Of a stretch of DNA of 64,000 nucleotides, positions 1-7,837 are shown piece by piece. Position numbers and translations under genes: made by a program. Where the stretch lies: contig QAMM01000001.1 of assembly GCA_003150405.1 (NCBI GenBank), positions 183,590-247,589 of the forward strand. Reading direction: 5' to 3'. The stretch's first letter is position 1; each line of letters begins with the position of its first letter. Origin of the DNA: Clostridiales bacterium. GTDB taxonomy: Bacteria; Bacillota; Clostridia; Oscillospirales; Ruminococcaceae. The notes beneath the pieces are model-generated. The model searched no databases. It had not been told where the DNA came from and saw only the letters and a program-made list of their open reading frames with translations.

Positions 1-130
1 TAAATCCCCAGAAATTCCGAACTATGATCCCGCAGGACGGGATGTACCGCTTGATCGCCCCAAGGGAGTTACCTGCGGTTTGGAAAATACGCCGCCTCCT
101 AATCTGCCACAAATAAGACGTTTTTCTTTC
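1..130 (+). ncRNA. Possible 3' part of a structured ncRNA (6S-like), cut by window edge
   Basis: No ORF fits here. The segment holds nested complementary arms (CGCAGG near 32 with CCTGCG near 72; ACCGC near 46 with GCGGT near 75) and ends in a T-rich run at about 121-129. The order AAGGG..GTTAC..CCTGCGG..GCCGCC resembles, from memory, the 3' side of 6S RNA. The 5' half would lie outside the window, so the closing stem cannot be tested. Another structured RNA or chance GC hairpins are possible. Confidence 0.35.
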
Positions 131-189
131 CAGCGCAGGGAGCATCTCTCCGCTTAAAACGGCCAGGCATATCCGCGGAAAAGTGCCTG

Positions 190-228
190 AAACAAAGAAA
201 ATTGCCGCGCAAAATGCAGCGGCAATTT
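190..228 (-). terminator. Rho-independent terminator of the hydrogenase operon
   Basis: Ten-base perfect arms AAATTGCCGC (199-208) and GCGGCAATTT (219-228) flank a 10-nt loop. Read on the minus strand the hairpin runs into TTTTCTTTGTTTC. It lies about 20 nt beyond the hndD stop. Confidence 0.85.
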
Positions 229-246
229 CTTTTAATTCACCTGGAC

Positions 247-1989
247 TTAGCCGTTTTTACGGTCTACATACTGGGTATGAAGAATGTGATGTGCTTTTAC
301 GCTGCCCGGCTCGTCAAAGAACTCATCGTAAATCTTCTTGATCATCGGGTTCTCATGCGACTTACGAATCGGCAGGTTCTTATCCTCTTCATAGATGGCT
401 TTCGCACGCTCAGCACGCAGGTCTACAAAGTTGCGGACACTTGCAGGCTGGGTCGGCTGGCCGCCGCCATTGACGCATCCGCCAGGGCAGGCCATGATCT
501 CGATGAAGTGGTAATTCTTCTCGCCGGATTTCACCTTTTCCAGCAGCTCACGCGCATTGGCAAGACCGGAAGCAACCGCAACGTTGATGTCCATACCGGC
601 AACATTGTAGGTCGCCTCTTTAATGCCTGCGGTGCCGCGAACCTCAGTGAAGTCAAGATTTTTAAGTTCTTCGCCAGTGAGTTTTTCCACTGCGGTACGG
701 AGAGCAGCCTCCATAACGCCGCCAGTCGCGCCAAAGATAGCTCCAGCGCCGGTGGACTCACCAAGCGGATTGTCAAACTCCTCATCCGGGAGCTGTTCAA
801 AGATGATGCCCGCGCGTTTGATCATACGGGAGAGTTCACGGGTGGTAAGTGCAATATCAACGTCCGGAACACCGGCTGCATCCTGATGATCACGGCCGAT
901 CTCGAACTTCTTCGCAGTACAAGGCATAATGCTGACCACGACAATATCTTTCGGATCGAGGTTGTTTTTCTCTGCATAATAGGTCTTGATGACTGCACCA
1001 AACATCTGCTGCGGAGATTTGCAGGAGGAAAGGTTATCAATCATTTCCGGATAATTGTACTCGCAGAATTTCACCCATCCCGGAGAACAGGAGGTAATGA
1101 GCGGCAGGGTACCGCCATTCTGAACACGATGCAGGAATTCGGTCGCTTCCTCCATAATAGTGAGGTCGGCAGAGAAGTCGGTATCGAACACTTTTGCAAA
1201 GCCAAGGCGGCGGAGCGCCGCAACCATTTTGCCCTTGACGTTGGAGCCAACCGGCATACCAAACGCTTCACCCAGGGTGACGCGGATAGACGGCGCGGTG
1301 TTGACGATAACGTGTTTAGTTGGATCATTGAGAGCTGCCCAGACCTTATCGGTATCATCCTTTTCCGAAAGGGCGCCGGTCGGACATGCAACGATGCACT
1401 GACCGCAGGAGACGCAGGAGGTCTCGTTCAGGCCGACATCAAACGGACTGCCGATATGGGTTTTGAAGCCGCGTTCAATCGGCCCAATGACCGATACGCT
1501 CTGCTGTACGCTACAAGCAGCAACACAGCGACGGCAGAGAATGCACTTGTTGTTGTCGCGGTACATATGCGGTGCGGAATCGTCAATGTCAACTGGATCG
1601 TTAACGCCTTCGTAGTAATTGACGTCATCTACGCCGTAATCCTTACAGAGCTTCTGCAGCTCACAGTTTTCACTGCGGACACAGGAAAGACATTTTTTGT
1701 CATGGGTAGAGAGAATAAGCTCAAGGGTGAGCTTTCTCGCTTTCTGGATTGCCGGAGAGTTGGTGACAACCTCCATACCTTCGTTGACTGGGTACACGCA
1801 GGCTGCGACCAGGCTTCTTGCGCCTTTGACTTCGACTACGCAGATACGGCAGGCACCGATGGCATTAATGTCTTTTAAATAGCAAAGAGTCGGGATATCG
1901 AACCCATTTTCGCGTGCAGCTTCAAGAATGGTGTAGTTCTTCGGCACGCTCAATGGAATTCCATTGATTTTGATGTTTACATTTTCCAT
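247..1989 (-). CDS. hndD: [FeFe] hydrogenase catalytic subunit, trimeric/NAD-linked type (HydA/HndD)
   Basis: 580-aa catalytic subunit that makes or uses H2 at an H-cluster, with electrons from ferredoxin and NAD(P)H through its partners; cytoplasmic. In order: [2Fe-2S] domain (C36, C47, C50, C64), His/Cys cluster (H96, C100, C103, C109), two [4Fe-4S] motifs (C149-C159, C192-C202), H-cluster domain with TSCSPGW (C301), MPCTAKKFE (C357) and MACPGGCVNGGG (C501, C505), and a C-terminal small-subunit-like tail. The start at 1989 is chosen because the family begins there and GGGGAG precedes it; the frame stays open upstream into hndC. Last gene of the operon. L1 has Ser where many monomeric enzymes have a second Cys. 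Whether it bifurcates electrons is inferred from the subunit set. Confidence 0.95.
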   Translation of the reverse strand: MENVNIKINGIPLSVPKNYTILEAARENGFDIPTLCYLKDINAIGACRICVVEVKGARSLVAACVYPVNEGMEVVTNSPAIQKARKLTLELILSTHDKKCLSCVRSENCELQKLCKDYGVDDVNYYEGVNDPVDIDDSAPHMYRDNNKCILCRRCVAACSVQQSVSVIGPIERGFKTHIGSPFDVGLNETSCVSCGQCIVACPTGALSEKDDTDKVWAALNDPTKHVIVNTAPSIRVTLGEAFGMPVGSNVKGKMVAALRRLGFAKVFDTDFSADLTIMEEATEFLHRVQNGGTLPLITSCSPGWVKFCEYNYPEMIDNLSSCKSPQQMFGAVIKTYYAEKNNLDPKDIVVVSIMPCTAKKFEIGRDHQDAAGVPDVDIALTTRELSRMIKRAGIIFEQLPDEEFDNPLGESTGAGAIFGATGGVMEAALRTAVEKLTGEELKNLDFTEVRGTAGIKEATYNVAGMDINVAVASGLANARELLEKVKSGEKNYHFIEIMACPGGCVNGGGQPTQPASVRNFVDLRAERAKAIYEEDKNLPIRKSHENPMIKKIYDEFFDEPGSVKAHHILHTQYVDRKNG

Positions 1990-2005
1990 CTCGGTACTTC
2001 TCCCC

Positions 2006-3793
2006 TTATTTCTTCGAAATTGCTGCGAACTTACATTTCTCCATACAAGCGCCGCACTTAATGCACTTATCCTTGTCGATGACATGCGGCTGTTTTACCG
2101 TGCCGCTGATGGCGCCAACCGGACATACTCTGGAGCAGAGGGTGCAGCCTTTGCACTTGGCCGGATCAATCTCGTAGCTGAGCAGGTCTTTACATACGCC
2201 CGCCGGACATCTCTTATCCACAACGTGGGCAATATATTCATCTCTGAAATACCGCAGGGTGGAGAGCACCGGGTTCGGAGCAGTCTGTCCCAAACCGCAC
2301 AGGGAATTGTTTTTAATGTGGTAGCAAAGCTCTTCCATTTTGTCAAGGTCCTCAAGGGTACCCTGGCCTTTGGTGACTTTATCCAGCATCTCATAAAGGC
2401 GCTTGGTGCCAACACGGCACGGGGTGCATTTACCGCAGGATTCGTCAACTGTAAACTCCAAGAAGAACTTCGCAATATCAACCATGCAGTTGTCCTCATC
2501 CATAACGATGAGACCGCCGGATCCCATCATAGAGCCGATGGCGATGAGGTTGTCGTAGTCAATCGGCACGTCGAAATGCTCCGCCGGGATACATCCGCCG
2601 GAAGGACCGCCAGTCTGGGCGGCTTTGAACTTTTTGCCGTTTGGAATACCGCCACCGATTTCCTCAACAATTTCGCGGAGGGTAGTGCCCATTGGGACTT
2701 CAACGAGGCCGGTGTTGTTAATTTTGCCGCCAAGTGCAAAAACCTTGGTGCCCTTAGACTTCTCGGTGCCCATAGAAGAGAACCATTCCGGCCCTTTGAG
2801 GATAATCTGCGGAATATTCGCATAGGTTTCAACATTGTTGAGGATGGTCGGTTTGCCGAACAGGCCTTTCACCGCCGGGAACGGAGGACGGCAGCGCGGC
2901 TCGCCGCGTTTGCCTTCAATCGAGGTCATAAGGGCAGTTTCCTCACCGCAGACAAATGCGCCGGCGCCGAGACGCAGGCCGATGTCAAAATCAAAGCCGG
3001 TGCCGAAAATGTCTTTGCCGAGCAGGCCGTATTCACGTGCCTGGCTAATGGCAATTTCAAGGCGTTTAACCGCAATGGGGTACTCTGCACGAACGTAGAT
3101 ATAACCCTGGGAAGCACCGATTGCATAACCGGCAATCGCCATTGCCTCAAGAACGGCATGCGGGTCACCTTCGAGGACCGAACGGTCCATGAACGCGCCC
3201 GGATCCCCTTCGTCGGCGTTACAGCAGACGTATTTCTGGTCTGCATGGTTCATGGCAGCAAGAGACCATTTACGGCCAGTCGGGAAGCCAGCGCCGCCAC
3301 GGCCGCGGAGACCGGAATCCAAAATAATCTGAATGACCTGCTCCGGGGTGTACTCGGTCAGACATTTGCCGAGAGCCTGGTAGCCGTCAAACGCTATGTA
3401 TTCATCAATATTTTCCGGATTAATAACACCGCAGTTGCGCAGCGCAACACGGTGCTGTTTTTTGTAGAAGTCGGTCTCGTTGAGAGACTTGATGTTGTCA
3501 TCCTCAACCGTCTCCTGGTAAAGAAGGCGTTTGACGATACGGCCTTTGAGGAGGTGCTCGTCAACAATCTCTTTAATGTCTTCCGGTTTTACGCGGGAAT
3601 AAAAGCTGCCCTCCGGATAAACGACCATAATCGGGCCGAGTGCACAGAGACCAAAGCAGCCGGTACGGATGACGTTTACCTCGTTTTCGAGACCGACCGC
3701 CTTAATTTCTTTTTCGAGTTCCGCGATAATCTGCTCAGAGCCGGAGGAAGTACAGCCGGTACCACCGCAGACCAGTACGTTAGAACGAAACAT
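2006..3793 (-). CDS. hndC: NuoF-like hydrogenase flavoprotein subunit (HydB/HndC)
   Basis: 595-aa NADH/FMN-binding subunit of the hydrogenase complex. The N-terminus is a thioredoxin-fold [2Fe-2S] module (CGGTGC then CFGLC), followed by the NuoF core with the glycine-rich GRGGAGFPTG nucleotide/FMN loop, an SLBB region, the SCGKCTPCRVG [4Fe-4S] motif, and a C-terminal two-cluster ferredoxin domain (CKGCTLCSRVCP and CIKCGACMEKC). That architecture matches HydB/HndC of trimeric and tetrameric [FeFe] hydrogenases, where this subunit is the NAD(H) site and the proposed bifurcation centre. It sits 16 nt upstream of hndD and 14 nt downstream of hndB. Confidence 0.95.
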   Translation of the reverse strand: MFRSNVLVCGGTGCTSSGSEQIIAELEKEIKAVGLENEVNVIRTGCFGLCALGPIMVVYPEGSFYSRVKPEDIKEIVDEHLLKGRIVKRLLYQETVEDDNIKSLNETDFYKKQHRVALRNCGVINPENIDEYIAFDGYQALGKCLTEYTPEQVIQIILDSGLRGRGGAGFPTGRKWSLAAMNHADQKYVCCNADEGDPGAFMDRSVLEGDPHAVLEAMAIAGYAIGASQGYIYVRAEYPIAVKRLEIAISQAREYGLLGKDIFGTGFDFDIGLRLGAGAFVCGEETALMTSIEGKRGEPRCRPPFPAVKGLFGKPTILNNVETYANIPQIILKGPEWFSSMGTEKSKGTKVFALGGKINNTGLVEVPMGTTLREIVEEIGGGIPNGKKFKAAQTGGPSGGCIPAEHFDVPIDYDNLIAIGSMMGSGGLIVMDEDNCMVDIAKFFLEFTVDESCGKCTPCRVGTKRLYEMLDKVTKGQGTLEDLDKMEELCYHIKNNSLCGLGQTAPNPVLSTLRYFRDEYIAHVVDKRCPAGVCKDLLSYEIDPAKCKGCTLCSRVCPVGAISGTVKQPHVIDKDKCIKCGACMEKCKFAAISKK

Positions 3794-3807
3794 TGATTCA
3801 ATCCTCC

Positions 3808-4176
3808 TTATGCGTTGGCGCCAATTGTATACTCGGTAACGACGTTACCGTTTACAATGTGGTCGTTGATGACTCTTACCATTTTTTCTGCTGTCATTTT
3901 GACATAGGTTGTCTTTTTGCCGTCGGCCTCAAAAACCTCGACAACCGGCTCAAATTTGCAGATGCCAATGCAGCCGGTCTGGGTGACCATGGCATTATGA
4001 AGCTGGCGTTTTGCCACTTCTTCACTGGCAGCGTTGAGAACCGGACGGGCGCCGGCCGCAATGCCGCAGGTTGCCATACCAACAACAATGCGGTAATCCA
4101 CGTCATTGTTTTCACGGACGACTACACTGCTCTTTACACGGTCACGGATAGCCTGTAATTCTGCTAAACTTTTCAT
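3808..4176 (-). CDS. hndB: Thioredoxin-like [2Fe-2S] ferredoxin, HndB-like
   Basis: 122-aa small iron-sulfur protein. Four conserved cysteines appear as ATCGIAAGA and TGCIGIC, the spacing of the thioredoxin-like [2Fe-2S] family seen as HndB in NADP-reducing hydrogenases and as the N-terminal module of HydB. It probably relays electrons between NuoE- and NuoF-like subunits. It lies between the HATPase gene and hndC in one operon. Its N-terminus (residues 1-20) is helical and charged, without a signal peptide. The overlap in fold with the N-terminal domain of hndC suggests duplication, which is an inference. Confidence 0.88.
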   Translation of the reverse strand: MKSLAELQAIRDRVKSSVVVRENNDVDYRIVVGMATCGIAAGARPVLNAASEEVAKRQLHNAMVTQTGCIGICKFEPVVEVFEADGKKTTYVKMTAEKMVRVINDHIVNGNVVTEYTIGANA

Positions 4177-4212
4177 AAATGCGCACCACCTTAATGAATT
4201 TGTTTGGGATTT

Positions 4213-4773
4213 TCAGGTTATTGAATTGTGTTCGCCGTCAATTTCTCTGGTATTTTCTGCAATCATATCCCGTAAGAAAGTTAATATCTCATTGGAACAG
4301 ATGTCGACATCGCCAAGCATTTCCTTCACTTCGCGGGTATCCAGCGTAAAAGTACGGCCGTCCGCCTCATAGCGGTAGACAAACGCAATTTGCGGACTCC
4401 CGGAAATTAAGGTTGTAATGGTGGAGGGAATGTCCCCCAGCGGCAGCATGTCGATGTGATCGTAGCAGTACTCCGCCATGGTCTCGGTTCCTTTGCCAAG
4501 GGTGGAATGAATAGCGAACGAGCCGCCAGTCATTTCTGCCGTCATCTTGAAAAAAGGAATTCCAAGCCCGATGCTGCGGGTGGTACGGGTGGTAAAAAAC
4601 GGGTCAGTTACCTGTTTTACCTGTTCTTCCGTCATACCGCAGCCATCGTCGCGGATGGTAATCCGCAGGCGTTTGTCCGCCGTGTTGCGCGCCACCGTAA
4701 TTTCAACAAGAGACGCTTCTGCGCGGACCGAGTTCTGCGCAATGTCCAGAATGTTCAGTGACAGCTCCTGCAT
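4213..4773 (-). CDS. Histidine-kinase-like ATPase domain protein in the hydrogenase operon
   Basis: 186-aa cytoplasmic protein with a GHKL ATP-binding fold: N box around ILDIAQNSVRAEA, G1 box IRDDGCGM, F-type DPFFTT, and G2 region GLGIPFF with GKGTE. No phosphoacceptor His domain, PAS or membrane segment is visible, so it is not a complete sensor kinase. Its start is 5 nt past the hndA stop, so it is translated with the hydrogenase. Similar lone ATPases recur in clostridial hydrogenase operons from memory, with role unknown; anti-sigma-type kinase or assembly ATPase are options. Confidence 0.85.
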   Translation of the reverse strand: MQELSLNILDIAQNSVRAEASLVEITVARNTADKRLRITIRDDGCGMTEEQVKQVTDPFFTTRTTRSIGLGIPFFKMTAEMTGGSFAIHSTLGKGTETMAEYCYDHIDMLPLGDIPSTITTLISGSPQIAFVYRYEADGRTFTLDTREVKEMLGDVDICSNEILTFLRDMIAENTREIDGEHNSIT

Positions 4774-4778
4774 AATGC

Positions 4779-5273
4779 TTATTCAGCGTATTTTGCAAGG
4801 ATTTCGTCAACATCATCCACCGTGAGGCGGCCGTAGACGTCGTCATTAATGGTCAAAACCGGAGCAAGACCACAGGCGCCGATGCAGCGGCAGGCTTCCA
4901 GCGAAAATTTGCCGTCCGGCGTGCATTCGCCGTTCTGAACGCCGAGACGCTGACAAAGGCGGTTGAACACATCGCCGGAACCCTTGACGTAGCAAGCGGT
5001 ACCCAGGCAGACCGACACTTTGTATTTTCCTTTCGGGCTGAGTGAAAACTGTGAATAGAAGGTAATGACGCCGTAAATTTCCGACATGGAAACACCAAGG
5101 CCGTCTGCAACCATCTGCTGTACTTCAACCGGCAGATAGCCGTAGATGTCCTGTGCCTTCTGGAGCACCGGCATCAATGCGCCGCCCTCACCCTTGAGCT
5201 CTTCAATGACCTTTTTGAGCTCCGCTTCCTGCTCGGGTGTTCCGGTAAACGGCAGTGTACTTGTTTTAGCCAT
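4779..5273 (-). CDS. hndA: NuoE-like hydrogenase subunit (HydC/HndA)
   Basis: 164-aa [2Fe-2S] subunit, first gene of the hydrogenase operon. The helical N-terminal half ends in the NuoE hallmark GVITFYSQFSL; the thioredoxin-fold half carries the four cluster cysteines in CLGTAC and CRCIGACG. It accepts electrons from, or gives them to, the flavoprotein subunit. The start at 5273 is preferred over an upstream codon at 5324 because GGAGGG lies 8 nt before it and the family starts here. It is read from an extended -10 promoter near 5380. Confidence 0.94.
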   Translation of the reverse strand: MAKTSTLPFTGTPEQEAELKKVIEELKGEGGALMPVLQKAQDIYGYLPVEVQQMVADGLGVSMSEIYGVITFYSQFSLSPKGKYKVSVCLGTACYVKGSGDVFNRLCQRLGVQNGECTPDGKFSLEACRCIGACGLAPVLTINDDVYGRLTVDDVDEILAKYAE

Positions 5274-5375
5274 AAAATATGCCCTCCTCAAAATTTGCGA
5301 TTGGTAAAAACCATTTCTCGCCAATCACCAGAACCACTCTGGTTACAATGCCTAAGTGGTCCACAGTTACTGCTA

Positions 5376-5384
5376 ATTATATCA
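5376..5384 (-). promoter_or_regulatory. Extended -10 promoter of the hydrogenase operon
   Basis: On the minus strand TGATATAAT (extended -10 form TGnTATAAT) occurs about 100 nt upstream of the hndA start. The -35 region at 17-bp spacing is poor (TAGCAT), as tolerated with an extended -10. Confidence 0.6.
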
Positions 5385-5496
5385 TGTATATTTCACAAAT
5401 GCTATAAAAAAAGGAAGATAATGTCGAAAATATAATTGTAAAATTTTTATTAATATTGTGAACGCAGTGGCGACTTGTTCATATTCTCCGAATTCG

Positions 5497-5524
5497 TTGA
5501 ATTCCGTTCCATTCATGCTATAAT
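5497..5524 (+). promoter_or_regulatory. Promoter of the DRTGG/hydrogenase-like operon
   Basis: TTGAAT (5497-5502), 16-bp spacer, then TGC-TATAAT (-10 at 5519-5524), so both a fair -35 and an extended -10. It lies about 100 nt upstream of the first DRTGG gene on the plus strand. Confidence 0.7.
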
Positions 5525-5626
5525 AAGGGTACAGAAACCGGCGCTGCACACTGTTTCAGAGCGCGGCCGACCGGCCCCGGAGAGCGACAAACCCGAAATG
5601 ATTTGCCGGAGAAATGGAGAGTTATT

Positions 5627-5974
5627 ATGACGATTGGAGACATTCAAAAAATTCTGGACGCCAAAATCATTTGCGGTAACGAGAACCTCGGTATTGAAAT
5701 TCACACCGCATGCGGCTCCGATATGATGAGTGACGTACTTGCCTTTGTAAAGGATCAGTCCTGCCTTTTGACCGGCATGGTTAATCCACAGGTAATACGC
5801 ACGGCAGACATGATGGATATGCACTGCATTATTTTTGTACGCGGCAAAAAGCCGGACGACACCATGATTGAGCTTGCAAACGAGCGCGGCATTACCCTGA
5901 TGACCACCGCCCACCGGATGTTCAACGCCTGCGGCCTGCTTTGGGAAAACGGCCTGAGGGGAGGCGGCATTTAA
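5627..5974 (+). CDS. DRTGG-domain protein (first copy)
   Basis: 115-aa protein resembling stand-alone DRTGG domains: N-terminal TIGDIQKILDAKIICG, then a Rossmann-like beta-alpha pattern ending in an ACGLLWENG helix. In other proteins this domain accompanies CBS pairs or phosphotransacetylase regions and is thought to be a ligand-sensing module. The start at 5627 follows GGAGAG; the reading frame extends upstream to 5603 without a ribosome site. It heads a five-gene plus-strand operon, 4 nt before the HATPase gene, and has a paralogue at 8096 in the same operon. The ligand is unknown. Confidence 0.75.
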   Translation: MTIGDIQKILDAKIICGNENLGIEIHTACGSDMMSDVLAFVKDQSCLLTGMVNPQVIRTADMMDMHCIIFVRGKKPDDTMIELANERGITLMTTAHRMFNACGLLWENGLRGGGI

Positions 5975-5978
5975 TCTC

Positions 5979-6413
5979 ATGAGTGAAATGAACGACGCGG
6001 TCACCCTCCGTTATGACGTAGACGGCAACGATTTTACCCGCGCGGGGGAAGCCTCTGCGAATGTCAAAAAGACGCTGCGTCAGCTTGGCATTGCGCCGGA
6101 CGTCATCCGCAAAGTGGCAATCGTGCTGTATGAGGGTGAAATTAACATGGTCATTCACGCAAACGGCGGCGTGATTGACGTCACCATTGCGCCGGAAGCA
6201 ATTCAAATGGTGCTCAAGGACACCGGCAAGGGCATTGCCGACATTGAGCTTGCTATGAAAGAAGGCTATTCCACTGCACCGGAGGAGGTGCGCTCGCTCG
6301 GATTTGGCGCAGGCATGGGTCTTTCCAACATGAAAAAGTACAGCGATGAAATGCATATAGACTCCACCGTTGGGGTGGGCACCACGGTGACCATGACGGT
6401 GAAAATTGCATAG
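5979..6413 (+). CDS. RsbW-like ATP-binding protein
   Basis: 144-aa protein with a GHKL ATPase fold of the anti-sigma-factor type: N box VLYEGEINMVIHA, G1 VLKDTGKGIAD, G2 FGAGMGLSNMKKYS and a closing GVGTTVTMTV strand. Such proteins (RsbW/SpoIIAB family) are serine kinases that bind sigma factors or phosphorylate antagonists, but no sigma factor or STAS partner is encoded nearby. It is translated tightly after the DRTGG gene and followed by the hydrogenase-like gene, suggesting a regulatory ATPase for that Fe-S sensor. This is inference from context. Confidence 0.82.
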   Translation: MSEMNDAVTLRYDVDGNDFTRAGEASANVKKTLRQLGIAPDVIRKVAIVLYEGEINMVIHANGGVIDVTIAPEAIQMVLKDTGKGIADIELAMKEGYSTAPEEVRSLGFGAGMGLSNMKKYSDEMHIDSTVGVGTTVTMTVKIA

Positions 6414-6499
6414 CATCAGTGCGCAGAAACAATCAAGAAGCATCACATCCTTAGAACAAGCTACCACTGCAATACAATTTTTGAAAGGGGTGCTGCCAG

Positions 6500-7813
6500 G
6501 TGGAATTTTTCCATTCCGTTACTTTGGATAAAGAAAAGTGCAAAGGGTGCATCAATTGCATTAAACGCTGTCCGACCGAGGCCATTCGCGTGCGCAACAA
6601 GAAAGCGTACATCATCCCAGAGCGGTGCATCGACTGCGGCGAGTGTATCCGTGTCTGCCCGCACCATGCCAAAAAGGCAACCTGCGATTCTCTGGACATT
6701 CTGGAACAATTCAAGTACACCATTGCCCTTCCGGCGCCGGCGCTCTATGGGCAGTTCAACAATATGGACGACATCGACATCCTGCTGCGCGCGCTTATCG
6801 ACTTCGGTTTTGACGAGGTCTACGAGGTTGCGAAAGCGGCCGAGCTCGTTTCGGCTGCAACCCGCAAGCTGATGCGGGAAGGCAACCTGCCGCGGCCGGT
6901 CATCAGTTCGGCCTGCCCAGCGGTGACGCGGCTTATTCGAGTGCGTTTTCCGAACCTGATTGACCATGTGCTCCCGCTCAACGCACCGGTTGAGCTGGCG
7001 GCGAGACTGTCCAAAGAGGCAGCACATGAAAAAACCGGCATTCCCATGAAGGACATTGGTGCCATTTTCATCTCGCCCTGTGCGGCCAAGGTAACGGCTT
7101 CCAAGATGCCGCTCGGCACCGAAAAAAGCGAAGTGTCCGGCGTTGTTTCCATTAACGATATTTATCCGAAACTGCTTTCCATTATGCATCTGCCTGTCCA
7201 AGAAGATGAATCACTTGTGCAGAGCGGCAAGATCGGCGTAGCGTGGGGTACCAGCTCCGGCGAGGCGGCTGGGCTGCTCAACGACAGCTATCTGGCGGCG
7301 GACGGGATCGAAAACGTCATCCGTGTGCTGGACGATTTGGAGGACGAACGATTCAACAATCTGGAATTTATTGAATTAAACGCTTGCAGCGGCGGCTGTG
7401 TAGGCGGCGTGCTGACGGTGGAGAACCCGTATATTGCCAAAGCGAAGCTCAAGCGGATTGTCAAATACCTACCGGTGTCGATGAACCATATTGACAAGGT
7501 ACCAGATGAGGCGGTGTGGGATTCTAAGCTGGAATACGCGCCGGTTCTGACGCTGGATTCGGATATGCACAAGGCCTTTGAAAAGATGAACGAGCTTGAA
7601 CAGATTGAATCCGAGCTTCCAGGGCTGGACTGCGGCTCCTGTGGCGCGCCATCCTGCCGGGCGCTGGCAGAGGACGTTGTGCGGGGCGTTGCCTCGCCGG
7701 ACGACTGCATCTTCAAATACAAGGAGAGCATTGAAAACCTAATTCGGGATATCCACAAGATCGAAGCCTCGATTCCGCCGCCGTTCCGCACCGAGGAGGA
7801 CGAGGAAAAATAA
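6500..7813 (+). CDS. Hydrogenase-like iron-sulfur protein with altered H-cluster motifs
   Basis: 437-aa protein related to the [FeFe] hydrogenase large domain, probably a sensor rather than a main catalyst. In order: two [4Fe-4S] motifs (C14-C24, C43-C53), H-domain with SSACPAV (C139), ISPCAAK (C194) and NACSGGC (C296, C300), then a C-terminal Fe-S motif CGSCGAPSC...C (C378, C381, C386, C403). The four putative cluster-ligand cysteines remain, but the proton-relay Cys of TSCCP is Ala, and the MPCxxKxxE and GGGQP signatures are lost. This resembles sensory/group C-D hydrogenases. A GTG start follows AAAGGGG. Co-transcribed with DRTGG, ATPase and PHP genes. Hydrogenase activity is unproven. Confidence 0.85.
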   Translation: MEFFHSVTLDKEKCKGCINCIKRCPTEAIRVRNKKAYIIPERCIDCGECIRVCPHHAKKATCDSLDILEQFKYTIALPAPALYGQFNNMDDIDILLRALIDFGFDEVYEVAKAAELVSAATRKLMREGNLPRPVISSACPAVTRLIRVRFPNLIDHVLPLNAPVELAARLSKEAAHEKTGIPMKDIGAIFISPCAAKVTASKMPLGTEKSEVSGVVSINDIYPKLLSIMHLPVQEDESLVQSGKIGVAWGTSSGEAAGLLNDSYLAADGIENVIRVLDDLEDERFNNLEFIELNACSGGCVGGVLTVENPYIAKAKLKRIVKYLPVSMNHIDKVPDEAVWDSKLEYAPVLTLDSDMHKAFEKMNELEQIESELPGLDCGSCGAPSCRALAEDVVRGVASPDDCIFKYKESIENLIRDIHKIEASIPPPFRTEEDEEK

Positions 7814-7837
7814 AAGAACCGATGCGGGGGCATATGA

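Larger units (their letters stand above)
5274..5626. other. Divergent regulatory region between two hydrogenase-related operons
   Basis: AT-rich, gene-free region holding one promoter for each side. The minus-side leader has inverted repeats: ACCAGA/TCTGGT around 5328-5343 and ACCACT (5333-5338)/AGTGGT (5355-5360). TTGTAAAATTTTTATTAA at 5436-5453 loosely resembles a Rex redox-repressor site, and a half-site TTGTGA sits in the minus promoter spacer. Binding by Rex is conjecture. Confidence 0.5.

Noticed and set aside
202..3796. Long open frames (558 and 610 codons) on the plus strand opposite the hydrogenase genes
   Set aside because: They are exactly antisense to hndD and hndC, have no domain signature or ribosome site, and reflect the GC-rich codon pattern of the real genes.
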